DNA of 64,000 nt, taken from the NCBI RefSeq assembly GCF_040096055.1, contig NZ_JBBMFK010000005.1, positions 62,001 through 126,000 on the forward strand, written 5' to 3'. Positions 56,758 to 64,000 of the stretch are shown here, in pieces; the first letter of the stretch is position 1, and each line of letters begins with the position of its first letter. Origin of the DNA: Pseudoflavonifractor intestinihominis (GTDB lineage Bacteria > Bacillota > Clostridia > Oscillospirales > Oscillospiraceae). The notes under the pieces are model-generated. The model searched no databases, was not told the DNA's origin, and saw nothing but the letters and a program-made list of their open reading frames with translations. A program made the translations under genes and the position numbers.

Positions 56758-58610
56758 GCGAGACGAAACAGACCCACACCCAGCCCCGCCGGGGCCCCAT
56801 GGGCGGCATGGGCCACGGCGGCATGCGGCCCGGCGAGAAGGCCAAGGACTTCAAGGGCACCATCGGCAAGCTGCTCTCCTACATGGGCAGCTATAAGATC
56901 GGACTGTGCTTTGTGCTGCTCTTCGCGGCGGGCTCCACCGTGTTCAATATCTTCGGGCCCAAGATCCTGGGCAACGCCACCACCGAGCTCTTCAACGGCC
57001 TGGTGGCCAAGATCAGCGGCACCGGCGGCATCGACTTCGGCCGCATCGCCCAGATTCTCCTCTTCCTCCTGGGCATGTACCTGCTGGCCGCCCTCTTCGG
57101 CTCCATCCAGGGCTGGATCATGAGCGGCATCGCCCAGAAGATGGCCTACCGCATGCGCCGGGATATCTCGGAGAAGATCAACCGCATGCCCATGAAGTAC
57201 TTTGAGTCCCGCACCGTGGGCGAGGTCCTCTCCCGCATCACCAACGACGTGGACACCATGGGCCAGAGCCTGAACCAGAGCATCACCCAGCTCATCACCT
57301 CGGTGACCATGATCATCGGCGTGTTCATCATGATGCTCACCATCAGCCCCCTGATGACCCTCATCGCCGTGGTCATCCTGCCCATCTCCATGCTCCTCAT
57401 CAGCATTGTGATCAAGCACTCCCAGAAGTACTTCAAGGCCCAGCAGGAGTACCTGGGCCACATCAACGGCCAGGTGGAGGAGTGCTACTCCGGCCACAAC
57501 GTCATCCGGGCTTTCAACCAGGAGGAGACCGTCAAGGCCAGATTTGACGAGACCAACCGCATCCTGTTCCAGTCCGCCTGGAAGAGCCAGTTCTTCTCGG
57601 GCATGATGCAGCCCATCATGAACTTTGTGGGCAACCTGGGCTATGTGGCCGTGGCCGTGTCGGGCAGCATGCTGGCCGTGGCCGGGGTCATCAAGGTGGG
57701 CGATATCCAGGCCTTCATCCAGTACGTGAAGAACTTCACCCAGCCCATCACCCAGATCGCCCAGGTCTCCAATATGCTCCAGTCCATGGCCGCCGCCGCC
57801 GAGCGGGTCTTTGAGTTCCTGGACGAGGAGGAGGAGACCCCCGACCCCGCCCAGCCCGCCTCTCTGGCCGACGTGAAGGGCGGCGTGGACTTCGACCACG
57901 TCCACTTCGGCTACAACCCCGACAAGATCATCATCAACGACTTCTCCGCCCACGTGGAGCCCGGTCAGATGGTGGCCATCGTGGGCCCCACCGGCGCGGG
58001 CAAGACCACCATGGTCAAGCTGCTCATGCGGTTCTATGACGTCAACTCCGGCGCCATTCGGGTGGACGGCCACGACGTGCGGGACTTCCGCCGGGCCGAC
58101 CTGCGGGAGACCTTCGGCATGGTGCTCCAGGACACCTGGCTGTTCAAGGGCACCATCATGGAGAACATCCGCTACGGCCGCCTGGACGCCAGCGATGAGG
58201 AGGTCATCGCCGCCGCCAAGGCCGCCCACGTCCACCACTTCATCCAGACCCTCCCCGGTGCCTACCAGATGGAGCTCAACGAGGACGCCACCAACATCTC
58301 CCAGGGCCAGAAACAGCTTCTGACCATCGCCCGGGCCATCCTGGCCGACAACAAGATCATGATCCTGGACGAGGCCACCTCCTCGGTGGACACCCGCACC
58401 GAGCACCTGATCCAGGACGCCATGGCCAACCTGATGAAGGGCCGCACCAGCTTTGTCATCGCCCACCGGCTCTCCACCATCAAGAACGCAGACCTCATCC
58501 TGGTGATGAAGGACGGCGACATCGTGGAGCAGGGCAACCACCAGCAGCTGCTGGCCAAGGGCGGCTTCTACGCCGACCTCTACAACTCCCAGTTCGAGGA
58601 CGTGGGATAA
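56754..58610 (+). CDS. ABC exporter half-transporter, partner with consensus Walker B
   Basis: A 618-residue membrane-ATPase fusion starting inside the previous gene's stop (ATGA overlap). A Gly/Met/His-rich N-terminal tail (RRGPMGGMGHGGMRPG) may bind metal or be disordered. Six helices are followed by Walker A GPTGAGKTT (residues 411-419). The signature is altered to ISQGQKQ, and Walker B is complete with glutamate (MILDEATSSVD). Complementary defects in the two subunits (signature here, Walker B glutamate there) are the hallmark of heterodimeric exporters such as BmrCD or TM287/288. Drugs or lipids are likely substrates. Confidence 0.94.
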   Translation: MSETKQTHTQPRRGPMGGMGHGGMRPGEKAKDFKGTIGKLLSYMGSYKIGLCFVLLFAAGSTVFNIFGPKILGNATTELFNGLVAKISGTGGIDFGRIAQILLFLLGMYLLAALFGSIQGWIMSGIAQKMAYRMRRDISEKINRMPMKYFESRTVGEVLSRITNDVDTMGQSLNQSITQLITSVTMIIGVFIMMLTISPLMTLIAVVILPISMLLISIVIKHSQKYFKAQQEYLGHINGQVEECYSGHNVIRAFNQEETVKARFDETNRILFQSAWKSQFFSGMMQPIMNFVGNLGYVAVAVSGSMLAVAGVIKVGDIQAFIQYVKNFTQPITQIAQVSNMLQSMAAAAERVFEFLDEEEETPDPAQPASLADVKGGVDFDHVHFGYNPDKIIINDFSAHVEPGQMVAIVGPTGAGKTTMVKLLMRFYDVNSGAIRVDGHDVRDFRRADLRETFGMVLQDTWLFKGTIMENIRYGRLDASDEEVIAAAKAAHVHHFIQTLPGAYQMELNEDATNISQGQKQLLTIARAILADNKIMILDEATSSVDTRTEHLIQDAMANLMKGRTSFVIAHRLSTIKNADLILVMKDGDIVEQGNHQQLLAKGGFYADLYNSQFEDVG

Positions 58611-58612
58611 AC

Positions 58613-58653
58613 AAAAGGCGGCACCCGGTTTGATACCGGGTGCCGCCTTTTTT
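58613..58653 (+). terminator. Terminator of the MarR-ABC operon
   Basis: A perfect 17-bp stem (58613-58629 with 58635-58651), loop of five, continuing into TTTTTT. Confidence 0.9.
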
Positions 58654-58659
58654 CGCGGG

Positions 58660-58688
58660 TTGCATTGCTCCTGTGGGGATGGTAAACT
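58660..58688 (+). promoter_or_regulatory. SigA promoter of the double-GNAT transcript
   Basis: TTGCAT (58660-58665), 17 bases, TAAACT (58683-58688). Confidence 0.6.
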
Positions 58689-58740
58689 GTATTTGTTACG
58701 CACAGCCGTGCAAATCATAACAGGGAAAGGATGGTCGTTT

Positions 58741-58779
58741 ATGAAGATGAATCGTGTATGGAGGGTTCACGCTTCCTAA
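58741..58779 (+). CDS. Leader peptide MKMNRVWRVHAS
   Basis: A 12-codon ORF with AAAGGA nine bases before its ATG and TAA at 58777-58779. Its codons 7 to 9 cover the left arm of the first hairpin, and its stop codon enters the right arm. A ribosome paused on it would therefore open that hairpin. The basic, Trp/Arg/Val-rich peptide could be a stalling sequence. Confidence 0.55.
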   Translation: MKMNRVWRVHAS

Positions 58780-58801
58780 CCCTCCAATCGACATTTGGAG
58801 G
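58760..58801 (+). promoter_or_regulatory. Translational attenuator controlling the double-GNAT gene
   Basis: Hairpin A: GGAGGGTT (58760-58767) with AACCCTCC (58778-58785), 8 bp. Hairpin B: CCTCCAA (58781-58787) with TTGGAGG (58795-58801), 7 bp, which masks the GGAGG ribosome site of the acetyltransferase. Both use CCTCC at 58781-58785, so they exclude one another. The leader peptide runs through hairpin A. The arrangement matches drug-inducible attenuators of erm and cat genes in principle. Confidence 0.65.
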
Positions 58802-58808
58802 AGAACAG

Positions 58809-59744
58809 ATGAAAAACGAAATCACCATCCGAGAAGCCGTTACAGAAGAGGAGATCGCATTCTTTTGGGCCCAGCTCCGGGCCTACTTCAGCCGGGATAT
58901 CTTTCCCGATCCGGACAGCGGAGCGCGGGCCCGTTTCCTGGACGACCAATACCGCGCTCATATGGACGCCCTCCATGAGCGGCAGCAGGACCGCTGCTAT
59001 TACCTGCTGCTGCGCCGGAACGGAGAGGACATCGGCCTGGCGCTGCCGGTGCTGTATCACACGGAGGACGGCAAGTGCTTTCTGTGCGAGTTCTGCGTAT
59101 TCCCGGAATTTCGGGGAGACGGCACCGGAACGAAATGCGGGGAGCGCTTTCTCGCCTGGGCAAAATCCATGGGCGCGGCCTATGTGGAGCTGAACTGTGA
59201 CACACCTCAGCGCCAGCGCTTCTGGGGACGGCTGGGCTTCCGGAGGAACGGAGCGGACGAGTGGGGCATGCCGTTGATGCTGCTGCCGCCGGAAGAGGCG
59301 CTGCCGATCCGTATTGAACGCCTGACCGACGGCGGAGACTGGCAGCTGAAAAAGCTGGAGAACGGATTCCTCTGTGAAATCGGGGAGGACATGCTCTCGG
59401 AAGAGAAGAAGCGCCGCCTGGAACAGGCGGTCTCCCACGGGAAAATCACATACTTCCTTGCAAAGCGGGGCTATCGCGCCGTGGGGATGTGCAGCGTGGC
59501 GACTGCCTTTTCCACCTTCGCCTGCGGGGATACAGGAACCTTTGAGGACTTCTATATTGAGCCGGTCTTTCGGGGAAAGGGCATTGCCCGGATGCTGGCG
59601 GAGGCGGCGCAGAAGTGGTGCGGGGAGAAGGGCGTCGCCAGCCTGAGCGTCACCTGCGCGCCCTGCGATGAGCAGATGTATCAAGCCCTCGGGTTCCAGA
59701 TCCCGCTGGGAAGGACCTACGCATATCCGGCAAGCGGAGACTGA
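58809..59744 (+). CDS. Tandem GNAT acetyltransferase
   Basis: A 311-residue protein of two GNAT domains. The first (residues 1-155) has CEFCVFPEFRGDGTGTKCGE as acetyl-CoA motif A and NCDTPQRQRFWGRLGFRRNG as its C-terminal strand. The second (residues ~165-311) has FEDFYIEPVFRGKGIARMLA and CDEQMYQALGF. Both motifs look intact. The acceptor is unknown; the attenuator-like leader suggests an antibiotic or toxic amine. ATG 58809 has GGAGGAG; the frame stays open to 58731, but that part overlaps the leader peptide. Confidence 0.87.
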   Translation: MKNEITIREAVTEEEIAFFWAQLRAYFSRDIFPDPDSGARARFLDDQYRAHMDALHERQQDRCYYLLLRRNGEDIGLALPVLYHTEDGKCFLCEFCVFPEFRGDGTGTKCGERFLAWAKSMGAAYVELNCDTPQRQRFWGRLGFRRNGADEWGMPLMLLPPEEALPIRIERLTDGGDWQLKKLENGFLCEIGEDMLSEEKKRRLEQAVSHGKITYFLAKRGYRAVGMCSVATAFSTFACGDTGTFEDFYIEPVFRGKGIARMLAEAAQKWCGEKGVASLSVTCAPCDEQMYQALGFQIPLGRTYAYPASGD

Positions 59745-59780
59745 CCGGTATGGAGATGGAGCGATGGGACCGGGCAATAC

Positions 59781-59809
59781 CAAAATCGAATCAGAATGAT
59801 TGGATTTTG
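59781..59809. repeat. Long inverted repeat in the 59745-59932 gap
   Basis: CAAAATCGAATCA (59781-59793) pairs with TGATTGGATTTTG (59797-59809), 13 positions with one mismatch, loop GAA. No U run follows, so it is not a clear terminator. The rest of 59745-59932 shows no supported gene and may be decayed sequence. Confidence 0.5.
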
Positions 59810-59932
59810 AAGGACGCGATAGAAATCAGGAGATATGCCACCCATATCGCCCCTGCGCCTTCACGGCGGCTGCCGATATGAGCCAATGCGCTTTTATCCG
59901 AATGCCCGGCAGGTAAACAATACATAACAGAG

Positions 59933-59969
59933 AAAAGCGGCAAATCCCATTGGGATTTGCCGCTTTTTA
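59933..59969. terminator. Bidirectional terminator before degV
   Basis: AAAAGCGGCAAATCCCA pairs with TGGGATTTGCCGCTTTT (59933-59967), T run on the + side and TTTTCT on the minus side. Confidence 0.87.
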
Positions 59970-59991
59970 TCCGCTGTGTTTGCACTCCCGG

Positions 59992-60861
59992 TTACCGGCC
60001 CGTGCCCCAGTAGAACAGGGCGATGACACCGGGACCGGTGTGGGCGCCGATGATGGGGCCCATGTGGAAGATGGTGATGTCCGCGTCAGGGTGCCGCTCC
60101 AGAATGGTGGCCTTCATGAACTCGGCGTCCGCCAGACAGTCGCCGTGGCAGAGGAACACCTGGCGGTTGACCTCCGGCGTCCAGTCCTTGTCCATGTGGT
60201 CGATGAGGGCCAGCATGGAGTTCTTCCTGCCCCGGGCCTTGGCGGTGTTGGTCAGGTGGCCCTCGCTGTCGCAGTGCATCACCGGCTTGATCTGGAGGGC
60301 GGAGCCCACCACGGCAGTGGCGGCGGAGATGCGCCCGCCCCGGCGCAGGTGGTTCAGATCCTCCACCGTGAACCAGTGGGCCACGTTCTGCCTGTGGTCC
60401 TCCACCCAGGCGGCCAGCTCCTCCACACTCAATCCGGCGTCCCGCTGGGCGGCAGCGCCGGTCACCAGCATACCCTCGCCGGCGGAGGCGGCCAGGGAGT
60501 CCACACAGATCAGCTTCCGGTCCGGGTACTTCTCCCGCAGATCCTCCATGCAGATCTTGGCCGCCTGGATGGTGCCCGACAGGCCGGAGGAGAAGCAGAT
60601 GTACAGCACGTCCAGCCCCTGCTCCAGGCAGCGGGTAAAGTGCTCCTCATAGACCGTGGGGTTGATCTGGGAGGTGGAACCCATCTTGCCCTCACGCATG
60701 CCGGCAAAGAAGGCCTCGCTGGTGATATTGCCGCCAGGGCCGAAGGTGTAGGGCACACCGCCCAGCTGGCACTCCATGGGGATGATCTCCACACCGATCT
60801 GGTTGGCCCAGGCCTCGGTCAGGTCTGTGGTGGCGTCGGTGATGATCTGATAACCGCTCAT
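59992..60861 (-). CDS. DegV family fatty-acid-binding protein
   Basis: A 289-residue DegV/FakB-type protein. It starts with YQIITDATTDLTEAWANQIG, continues with MGSTSQINPTVYEEHFTRCL (the Thr-Ser-Gln fatty-acid carboxylate site), and has SSGLSGTIQAAKIC and LNHLRRGGRIS. It binds a fatty acid and presents it to a FakA kinase; no fakA lies in the window. ATG 60861 has AAAGGAGTG at good spacing. Single gene. Confidence 0.93.
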   Translation of the reverse strand: MSGYQIITDATTDLTEAWANQIGVEIIPMECQLGGVPYTFGPGGNITSEAFFAGMREGKMGSTSQINPTVYEEHFTRCLEQGLDVLYICFSSGLSGTIQAAKICMEDLREKYPDRKLICVDSLAASAGEGMLVTGAAAQRDAGLSVEELAAWVEDHRQNVAHWFTVEDLNHLRRGGRISAATAVVGSALQIKPVMHCDSEGHLTNTAKARGRKNSMLALIDHMDKDWTPEVNRQVFLCHGDCLADAEFMKATILERHPDADITIFHMGPIIGAHTGPGVIALFYWGTGR

Positions 60862-60918
60862 GATAACACTCCTTTATTTCCCGTGCGGCAGCCGCCGCAC
60901 AAATACAATTCCGTCACT

Positions 60919-60947
60919 ATTATACAGTCTGAATTCCCAGGCCGCAA
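60919..60947 (-). promoter_or_regulatory. SigA promoter of degV
   Basis: TTGCGG (60947-60942), 17 bases, TATAAT (60924-60919) on the minus strand. Confidence 0.75.
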
Positions 60948-61050
60948 GGACGGAAGTCCAGAGACGGAAAAATATGAGGAAGCAAAGGAAAATAGAATAC
61001 AAAATGTTATATGAATAAATAAAAGTACGAATCGGATTGAAAAACGGGCC

Positions 61051-61851
61051 TCAAAGCGACAGCTCCCGCCGGATGGAGGCCCAGACCGTTTGGCTGGGCA
61101 GGGCGCCGCTGTCCCGCACCGCCCGGGCGGCACGGCGGCGGGTCATGGGACGTCCGCCTGTCACCGGAGGCCGCCCGGCGGGCTGGAGCAGCATCCGGCG
61201 CAGGGGAAAGGCCAGAAACAGCACCAGCAGGAACAGGAGGGGGATAAGGCACCAGGTGAGGTCGGGCTGGGTCTGCCGGGCGGGGAGAAAGGGCTGGGGC
61301 AGGGCGGGCGCCTCCACACCCACGGTAGTGGTAATTTGATAGGGCCCCACCGACACCTCCACCATGTCGCCGTACTCCTCCTCAATGCGGGCGGCATAGG
61401 CGTCGGCCGCCTCCCGGCCGTCCAGAGTGGTGATGTCAACATGGACGCAGGGCTGGCCATTTGTGCTGAAATCATTGCCCCGGTTGCCCAGCCCTACGAC
61501 GAGGACCGGGCTGCCCTCCGCGCCCACCAGCTGGGAGAGGGCGGCATGGACCTCCAGCAGCTGAGCCCGGGACCAGCGGCAGGAGGCAAAGGACAGGCCG
61601 TCGGCGCTGCCCGCCTGGGCAATGATGGAGTCTATGGCGGACTGGTCCCCGTCCACCACCGCCACGACCACAGAGTTGGCAGCCTCGTTCACCCAGGTGC
61701 CGCCCACCATGTCCGGGTAGCCCTCATCCTCCCAGCGCTCCAGCAGCGCCAGGGCGGAGGCCGGGATGTCCGCCTTTGCCTCCGCCCTGGAAGCGGGCAG
61801 GAACAGTATCGCCAGAAGAAGTATGGCGAGAAAAACAGCGCGCAGTTTCAT
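61051..61851 (-). CDS. Membrane protein of unknown function following an ECF sigma gene
   Basis: A 266-residue protein. A signal peptide (AVFLAILLLAILFLPASRAEA) is followed by an extracellular alpha/beta domain of about 150 residues (VNEAANSVVVAVVDGDQSAI, SPVLVVGLGNRGNDFS, HVDITTLDGREAADAYAARI). One transmembrane helix (CLIPLLFLLVLFLAFPL) and an arginine-rich cytoplasmic tail of ~45 residues complete it. The outside domain resembles TPM-type or von Willebrand-like folds only loosely. ATG 61851 has GGAGG. It starts 15 bases after the ECF sigma stop; the cytoplasmic tail could contact the sigma factor, but no zinc-finger motif is present. Confidence 0.72.
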   Translation of the reverse strand: MKLRAVFLAILLLAILFLPASRAEAKADIPASALALLERWEDEGYPDMVGGTWVNEAANSVVVAVVDGDQSAIDSIIAQAGSADGLSFASCRWSRAQLLEVHAALSQLVGAEGSPVLVVGLGNRGNDFSTNGQPCVHVDITTLDGREAADAYAARIEEEYGDMVEVSVGPYQITTTVGVEAPALPQPFLPARQTQPDLTWCLIPLLFLLVLFLAFPLRRMLLQPAGRPPVTGGRPMTRRRAARAVRDSGALPSQTVWASIRRELSL

Positions 61852-61866
61852 AAGTACCTCCAATCG

Positions 61867-62373
61867 TCATCCGTTCAGATAATCCCGCACCCGCCCCATG
61901 GCGGTGTGGTAGCGCCGCAGGGCCGTGCCCAGGGGAATGCCCAGAAGCCGGGCGCACTCCCGAAAGCGGAGCCCGCCGTTGAGGTGCAGGCTCACCAACA
62001 GGCGGTCCTCCGGGGAGAGCCGGGCCAGGGCGGCCTCCACGTCCAGCCCCAGGTCCAGGTCGGGCTGGGGAACGGTCAGGCCGCTGTCCTCTAGAGGAAG
62101 GGAGGCCCTGCGGGCGCGGAGGTGGTCCACCGCCAGGTTGCGGGCCACCTGAAACACCCACGCCCTGGGGTGGGACACCTCCGGGCCGGGCGGCGACCGG
62201 TAGAGCCTGAGAAAGGTCTCCTGGAGCAAATCCTCGGCGCTCTGCCGGTCTCCCACCAGCCGGAGCAGCACGGTGTAGACCGGCGGGGACAGGGCCTCAT
62301 AGAGGGTGTGGAAGGCCTCACGATCCCCACGCCGCAGCGCGGAGAATAAGCTGTTGAGCTGATGTTCCGTCAT
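61867..62373 (-). CDS. ECF RNA polymerase sigma factor
   Basis: A 168-residue ECF sigma factor. Sigma-2 has AFHTLYEALSPPVYTVLLRL, GDRQSAEDLLQETFLRLY and HPRAWVFQVARNLAVDHLRA. Sigma-4 has LSPEDRLLVSLHLNGGLRFR and ECARLLGIPLGTALRRYHTA as the helix-turn-helix. ATG 62373 has GAGGAGGG. The next gene encodes a membrane protein that may be its partner. It lies convergently close to no other gene; a terminator for the upstream exported-protein gene separates them. Confidence 0.9.
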   Translation of the reverse strand: MTEHQLNSLFSALRRGDREAFHTLYEALSPPVYTVLLRLVGDRQSAEDLLQETFLRLYRSPPGPEVSHPRAWVFQVARNLAVDHLRARRASLPLEDSGLTVPQPDLDLGLDVEAALARLSPEDRLLVSLHLNGGLRFRECARLLGIPLGTALRRYHTAMGRVRDYLNG

Positions 62374-62435
62374 GGGCCGCCCTCCTCTCTCTACCTTTTA
62401 TGACGAAAAGAGGCCCGGTTTTATTCGCACAAAAC

Positions 62436-62473
62436 AGAAAATTTCCGGCCCGCCGGGGAGCGCGGCGGGCCGG
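62436..62473 (-). terminator. Terminator of the window-end exported-protein gene
   Basis: CCGGCCCGCCG (62473-62463) pairs with CGGCGGGCCGG (62455-62445), followed by AAATTTTCTGTTTT on the minus strand. Confidence 0.8.
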
Positions 62474-62479
62474 AAGGGG

Positions 62480-64000
62480 TCAGTAGGTGAACAGGGTGGG
62501 GAAACAGAGCCCGGCGTTGTCGTCCAGCATGAGGCAGTAGCTGGGAGAGGTGTTTTCCCCGTCGTAGAGATAGAAGAACTGCAGGCTGCCGTGGGTGATG
62601 TAGGTGCGGGCATAGGCCAGCCGCTTGTAGGAGGTGTAGTACATCTGTGTGCTGAAGTAGGTGGTACCGAAGAGCTCCTGGTTGAGGTAATAGGACTTGC
62701 CCAGAAGGGAACCGTCGTCCCAATAGGAGAAGGTCACGTTCAGCACGTCCACCTCATTGCCTGACGCATCCACCCCGGTGGTGCGGAATTCCTCCGGCCT
62801 GCCGTCGGGCAGGAAGGACCAGTCGGAGCGGAAACCGGATACCAGCTCCAGTTCCGTCCCGTCGGTGCCCCAGGGGGTCAGGACCGAGTAGGCCCCGGCG
62901 TTGCCCAACAGACCGCATTCATAGGGGTCGTCCGACGCTGCGGGGGCGGTGGTGCTATGGAACCCGAAGGCATAGATATAGGGAATGGCCAGAGGATTGT
63001 CTCCGCTCTCCCATACATATCGGAAGCCGCAGCCCCTGCCCGTCTCAGGGTCAAACCAGAGCTGAAGCTGCAGGGTATCATCCAGCGGGGTGTAGTAGAC
63101 ATAATACATATCATCCCAGGTAAATCCATACTCAGCCAGAATCTCCGAGCGGGTGGGGGTGTTCTCGACGGCATAGCTGCCGGTGTCCTCCGCCCAGGTG
63201 TATACCGGCACGTCAGGCAGTGTATCCGGATAGAGGGTCAGGGCGCTGGAGCCCGGGTCCAGATGGAAGACGGAGCCGTCAAAGGACAGCTGGGCGGTAT
63301 AGGTGGCTACATAGCCCAGGGTGTTCCGGACCATCAACTCACAGGTGGCCCGGATGGGAACGGCGGACAGGTCAAAGGCGTTGATGTCGCCGGCGGCTGC
63401 TTTCATTCCCGACAGGTCCTCCGACGGGGCGGTCAGGCTGGTAATGTCGCACTCCACCTGACCCTTGGGCCAGGTAATGGCGAGAAGGGCTGTGTCGCCC
63501 TCCCGGCGGGCGGAGCTGTCCAGCTGGGCGTTCACCGCCTGGCCCAGGTCCTGCCAGGAGAGGCTGGAGACCTGGCCGAAGTTGCTGTCCTGGAGCTGGA
63601 AGATGTGTAGATTCCAGGTGCTGACCCCTGTGCCGGTCCCGGCGGATACCACGGCGGCCAGCTCATGGGCGCCGTCCCCGTCGTAGTCGGCCGTGGCCAG
63701 AGTGGCGGGGAGGATCTGGGGACCGGCGTTGTAGGTGAGGTCGGGGAAATAGGCCACCCGGTCCCTATGGCGCAGGAGCATGCCGCTCTGGCCGGTGACG
63801 GTCTCGTTGAGCCCGTAGAGGGTGATGTCCATCTTGGGCAGGTCGCCCAGAATGCGGATGGGGGAGGTCTCCCATACCTGGGGGTCGTCAAAGGAACGCT
63901 TCACGCCGTTGATATACAGGCTGTCCGGGTCGGGCAGATCGGCGGCGGTCAAGGCTGACGGGTCGCCGATGTCCACACCCCGGGTCCAGGAGCCGTCCCA
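62480..64000 (-). CDS. Large, probably exported protein with FG-GAP-like segment, 5' end outside window
   Basis: At least 506 residues; the frame is open to the window edge (WDGSWTRGV precedes the first in-frame GTG at 63976), so the start is missing. ATADYDGDGAHELAAVVSAG is an FG-GAP/VCBS calcium-loop motif, similar in style to the lipoprotein at 36114. Long Tyr/Asp/Ser-rich beta stretches follow (TWAEDTGSYAVENTPTRSEI, FDPETGRGCGFRYVWESG). The C-terminal part resembles a repeated beta-sheet domain without a name I can give. Cell-surface location is inferred from composition. Confidence 0.75.
   Translation of the reverse strand, partial: WDGSWTRGVDIGDPSALTAADLPDPDSLYINGVKRSFDDPQVWETSPIRILGDLPKMDITLYGLNETVTGQSGMLLRHRDRVAYFPDLTYNAGPQILPATLATADYDGDGAHELAAVVSAGTGTGVSTWNLHIFQLQDSNFGQVSSLSWQDLGQAVNAQLDSSARREGDTALLAITWPKGQVECDITSLTAPSEDLSGMKAAAGDINAFDLSAVPIRATCELMVRNTLGYVATYTAQLSFDGSVFHLDPGSSALTLYPDTLPDVPVYTWAEDTGSYAVENTPTRSEILAEYGFTWDDMYYVYYTPLDDTLQLQLWFDPETGRGCGFRYVWESGDNPLAIPYIYAFGFHSTTAPAASDDPYECGLLGNAGAYSVLTPWGTDGTELELVSGFRSDWSFLPDGRPEEFRTTGVDASGNEVDVLNVTFSYWDDGSLLGKSYYLNQELFGTTYFSTQMYYTSYKRLAYARTYITHGSLQFFYLYDGENTSPSYCLMLDDNAGLCFPTLFTY

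Noticed and set aside
58731..58808. In-frame upstream start for the double-GNAT protein
   Set aside because: The strong GGAGGAG lies directly before ATG 58809, and the extension overlaps a separate leader peptide and hairpins.

Overview
The window is GC-rich (clearly above 60 % by eye), densely coding DNA from a Firmicute of the class Clostridia. Gene content and style fit the Oscillospiraceae (relatives of Flavonifractor, Lawsonibacter or Intestinimonas): strong AGGAGG ribosome sites, a Bce-type drug-sensing module, T-box and manganese riboswitches, several exported proteins with copper-amine-oxidase-like 'stalk' domains, and a high-GC genome with a few AT-rich islands. The family assignment is inference; no rRNA gene or tRNA gene was seen.

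Layout. 1-8.9 kb: the end of gap, a MATE exporter behind a transcription attenuator, mntP behind a yybP-ykoY manganese riboswitch, an RluA-type pseudouridine synthase, ppa, glf plus a family-2 glycosyltransferase, and the NAD salvage pair pncA-pncB. 9-17.4 kb: a GNAT, a lipoprotein, an EF-G paralogue whose last 45 bases are duplicated around a palindrome-rich insert, rnr, an XRE regulator and the rpsF-ssb-rpsR operon. 17.5-19.6 kb: an AT-rich pocket with two exported proteins of unknown function and a stalk/PepSY protein. 19.7-24.5 kb: galU, queT with a structured leader, rubredoxin, a Dus enzyme, an ECF sigma/anti-sigma pair and secG.

24.6-29.2 kb is a complete BceRSAB-type antimicrobial-peptide sensing and export module. 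29.3-40.7 kb carries a degenerate deacetylase-like exported protein, malic enzyme, a UBA-like membrane protein, two OmpR/histidine-kinase systems (the second led by a lipoprotein), cytidine deaminase and a DUF1385 protein. 40.7-45.7 kb: imperfect tandem repeats, then prmC-recA-recX-rimO-pgsA. 45.8-50.9 kb: a small membrane protein and XRE regulator, a frameshifted purine permease, and cysE-cysS behind a T-box.

50.9-54.1 kb is an AT-richer accessory patch: a broken zinc-ribbon lipoprotein, an RCC1-like lipoprotein and a stalk/NPCBM protein. They lie downstream of a region that holds a compact small-RNA candidate on the opposite strand. 54.1-58.6 kb is a MarR-controlled heterodimeric ABC exporter. 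58.7-59.7 kb is a double-GNAT acetyltransferase behind a leader peptide and mutually exclusive hairpins, the layout of a drug-inducible translational attenuator. The window ends with degV, an ECF sigma factor with a membrane partner, and the 3' part of an exported protein.

The strongest theme is RNA-level control. Seven leaders or small RNAs can be read directly (MATE attenuator, Mn riboswitch, queT leader, rpsF leader, four-codon ORF leader, Cys T-box, GNAT attenuator), plus the small-RNA candidate at 53.8 kb. Several sit in front of drug-export or modification genes. The items most likely to be new are that RNA, the two antibiotic-type attenuators, and the insert at the EF-G 3' end.
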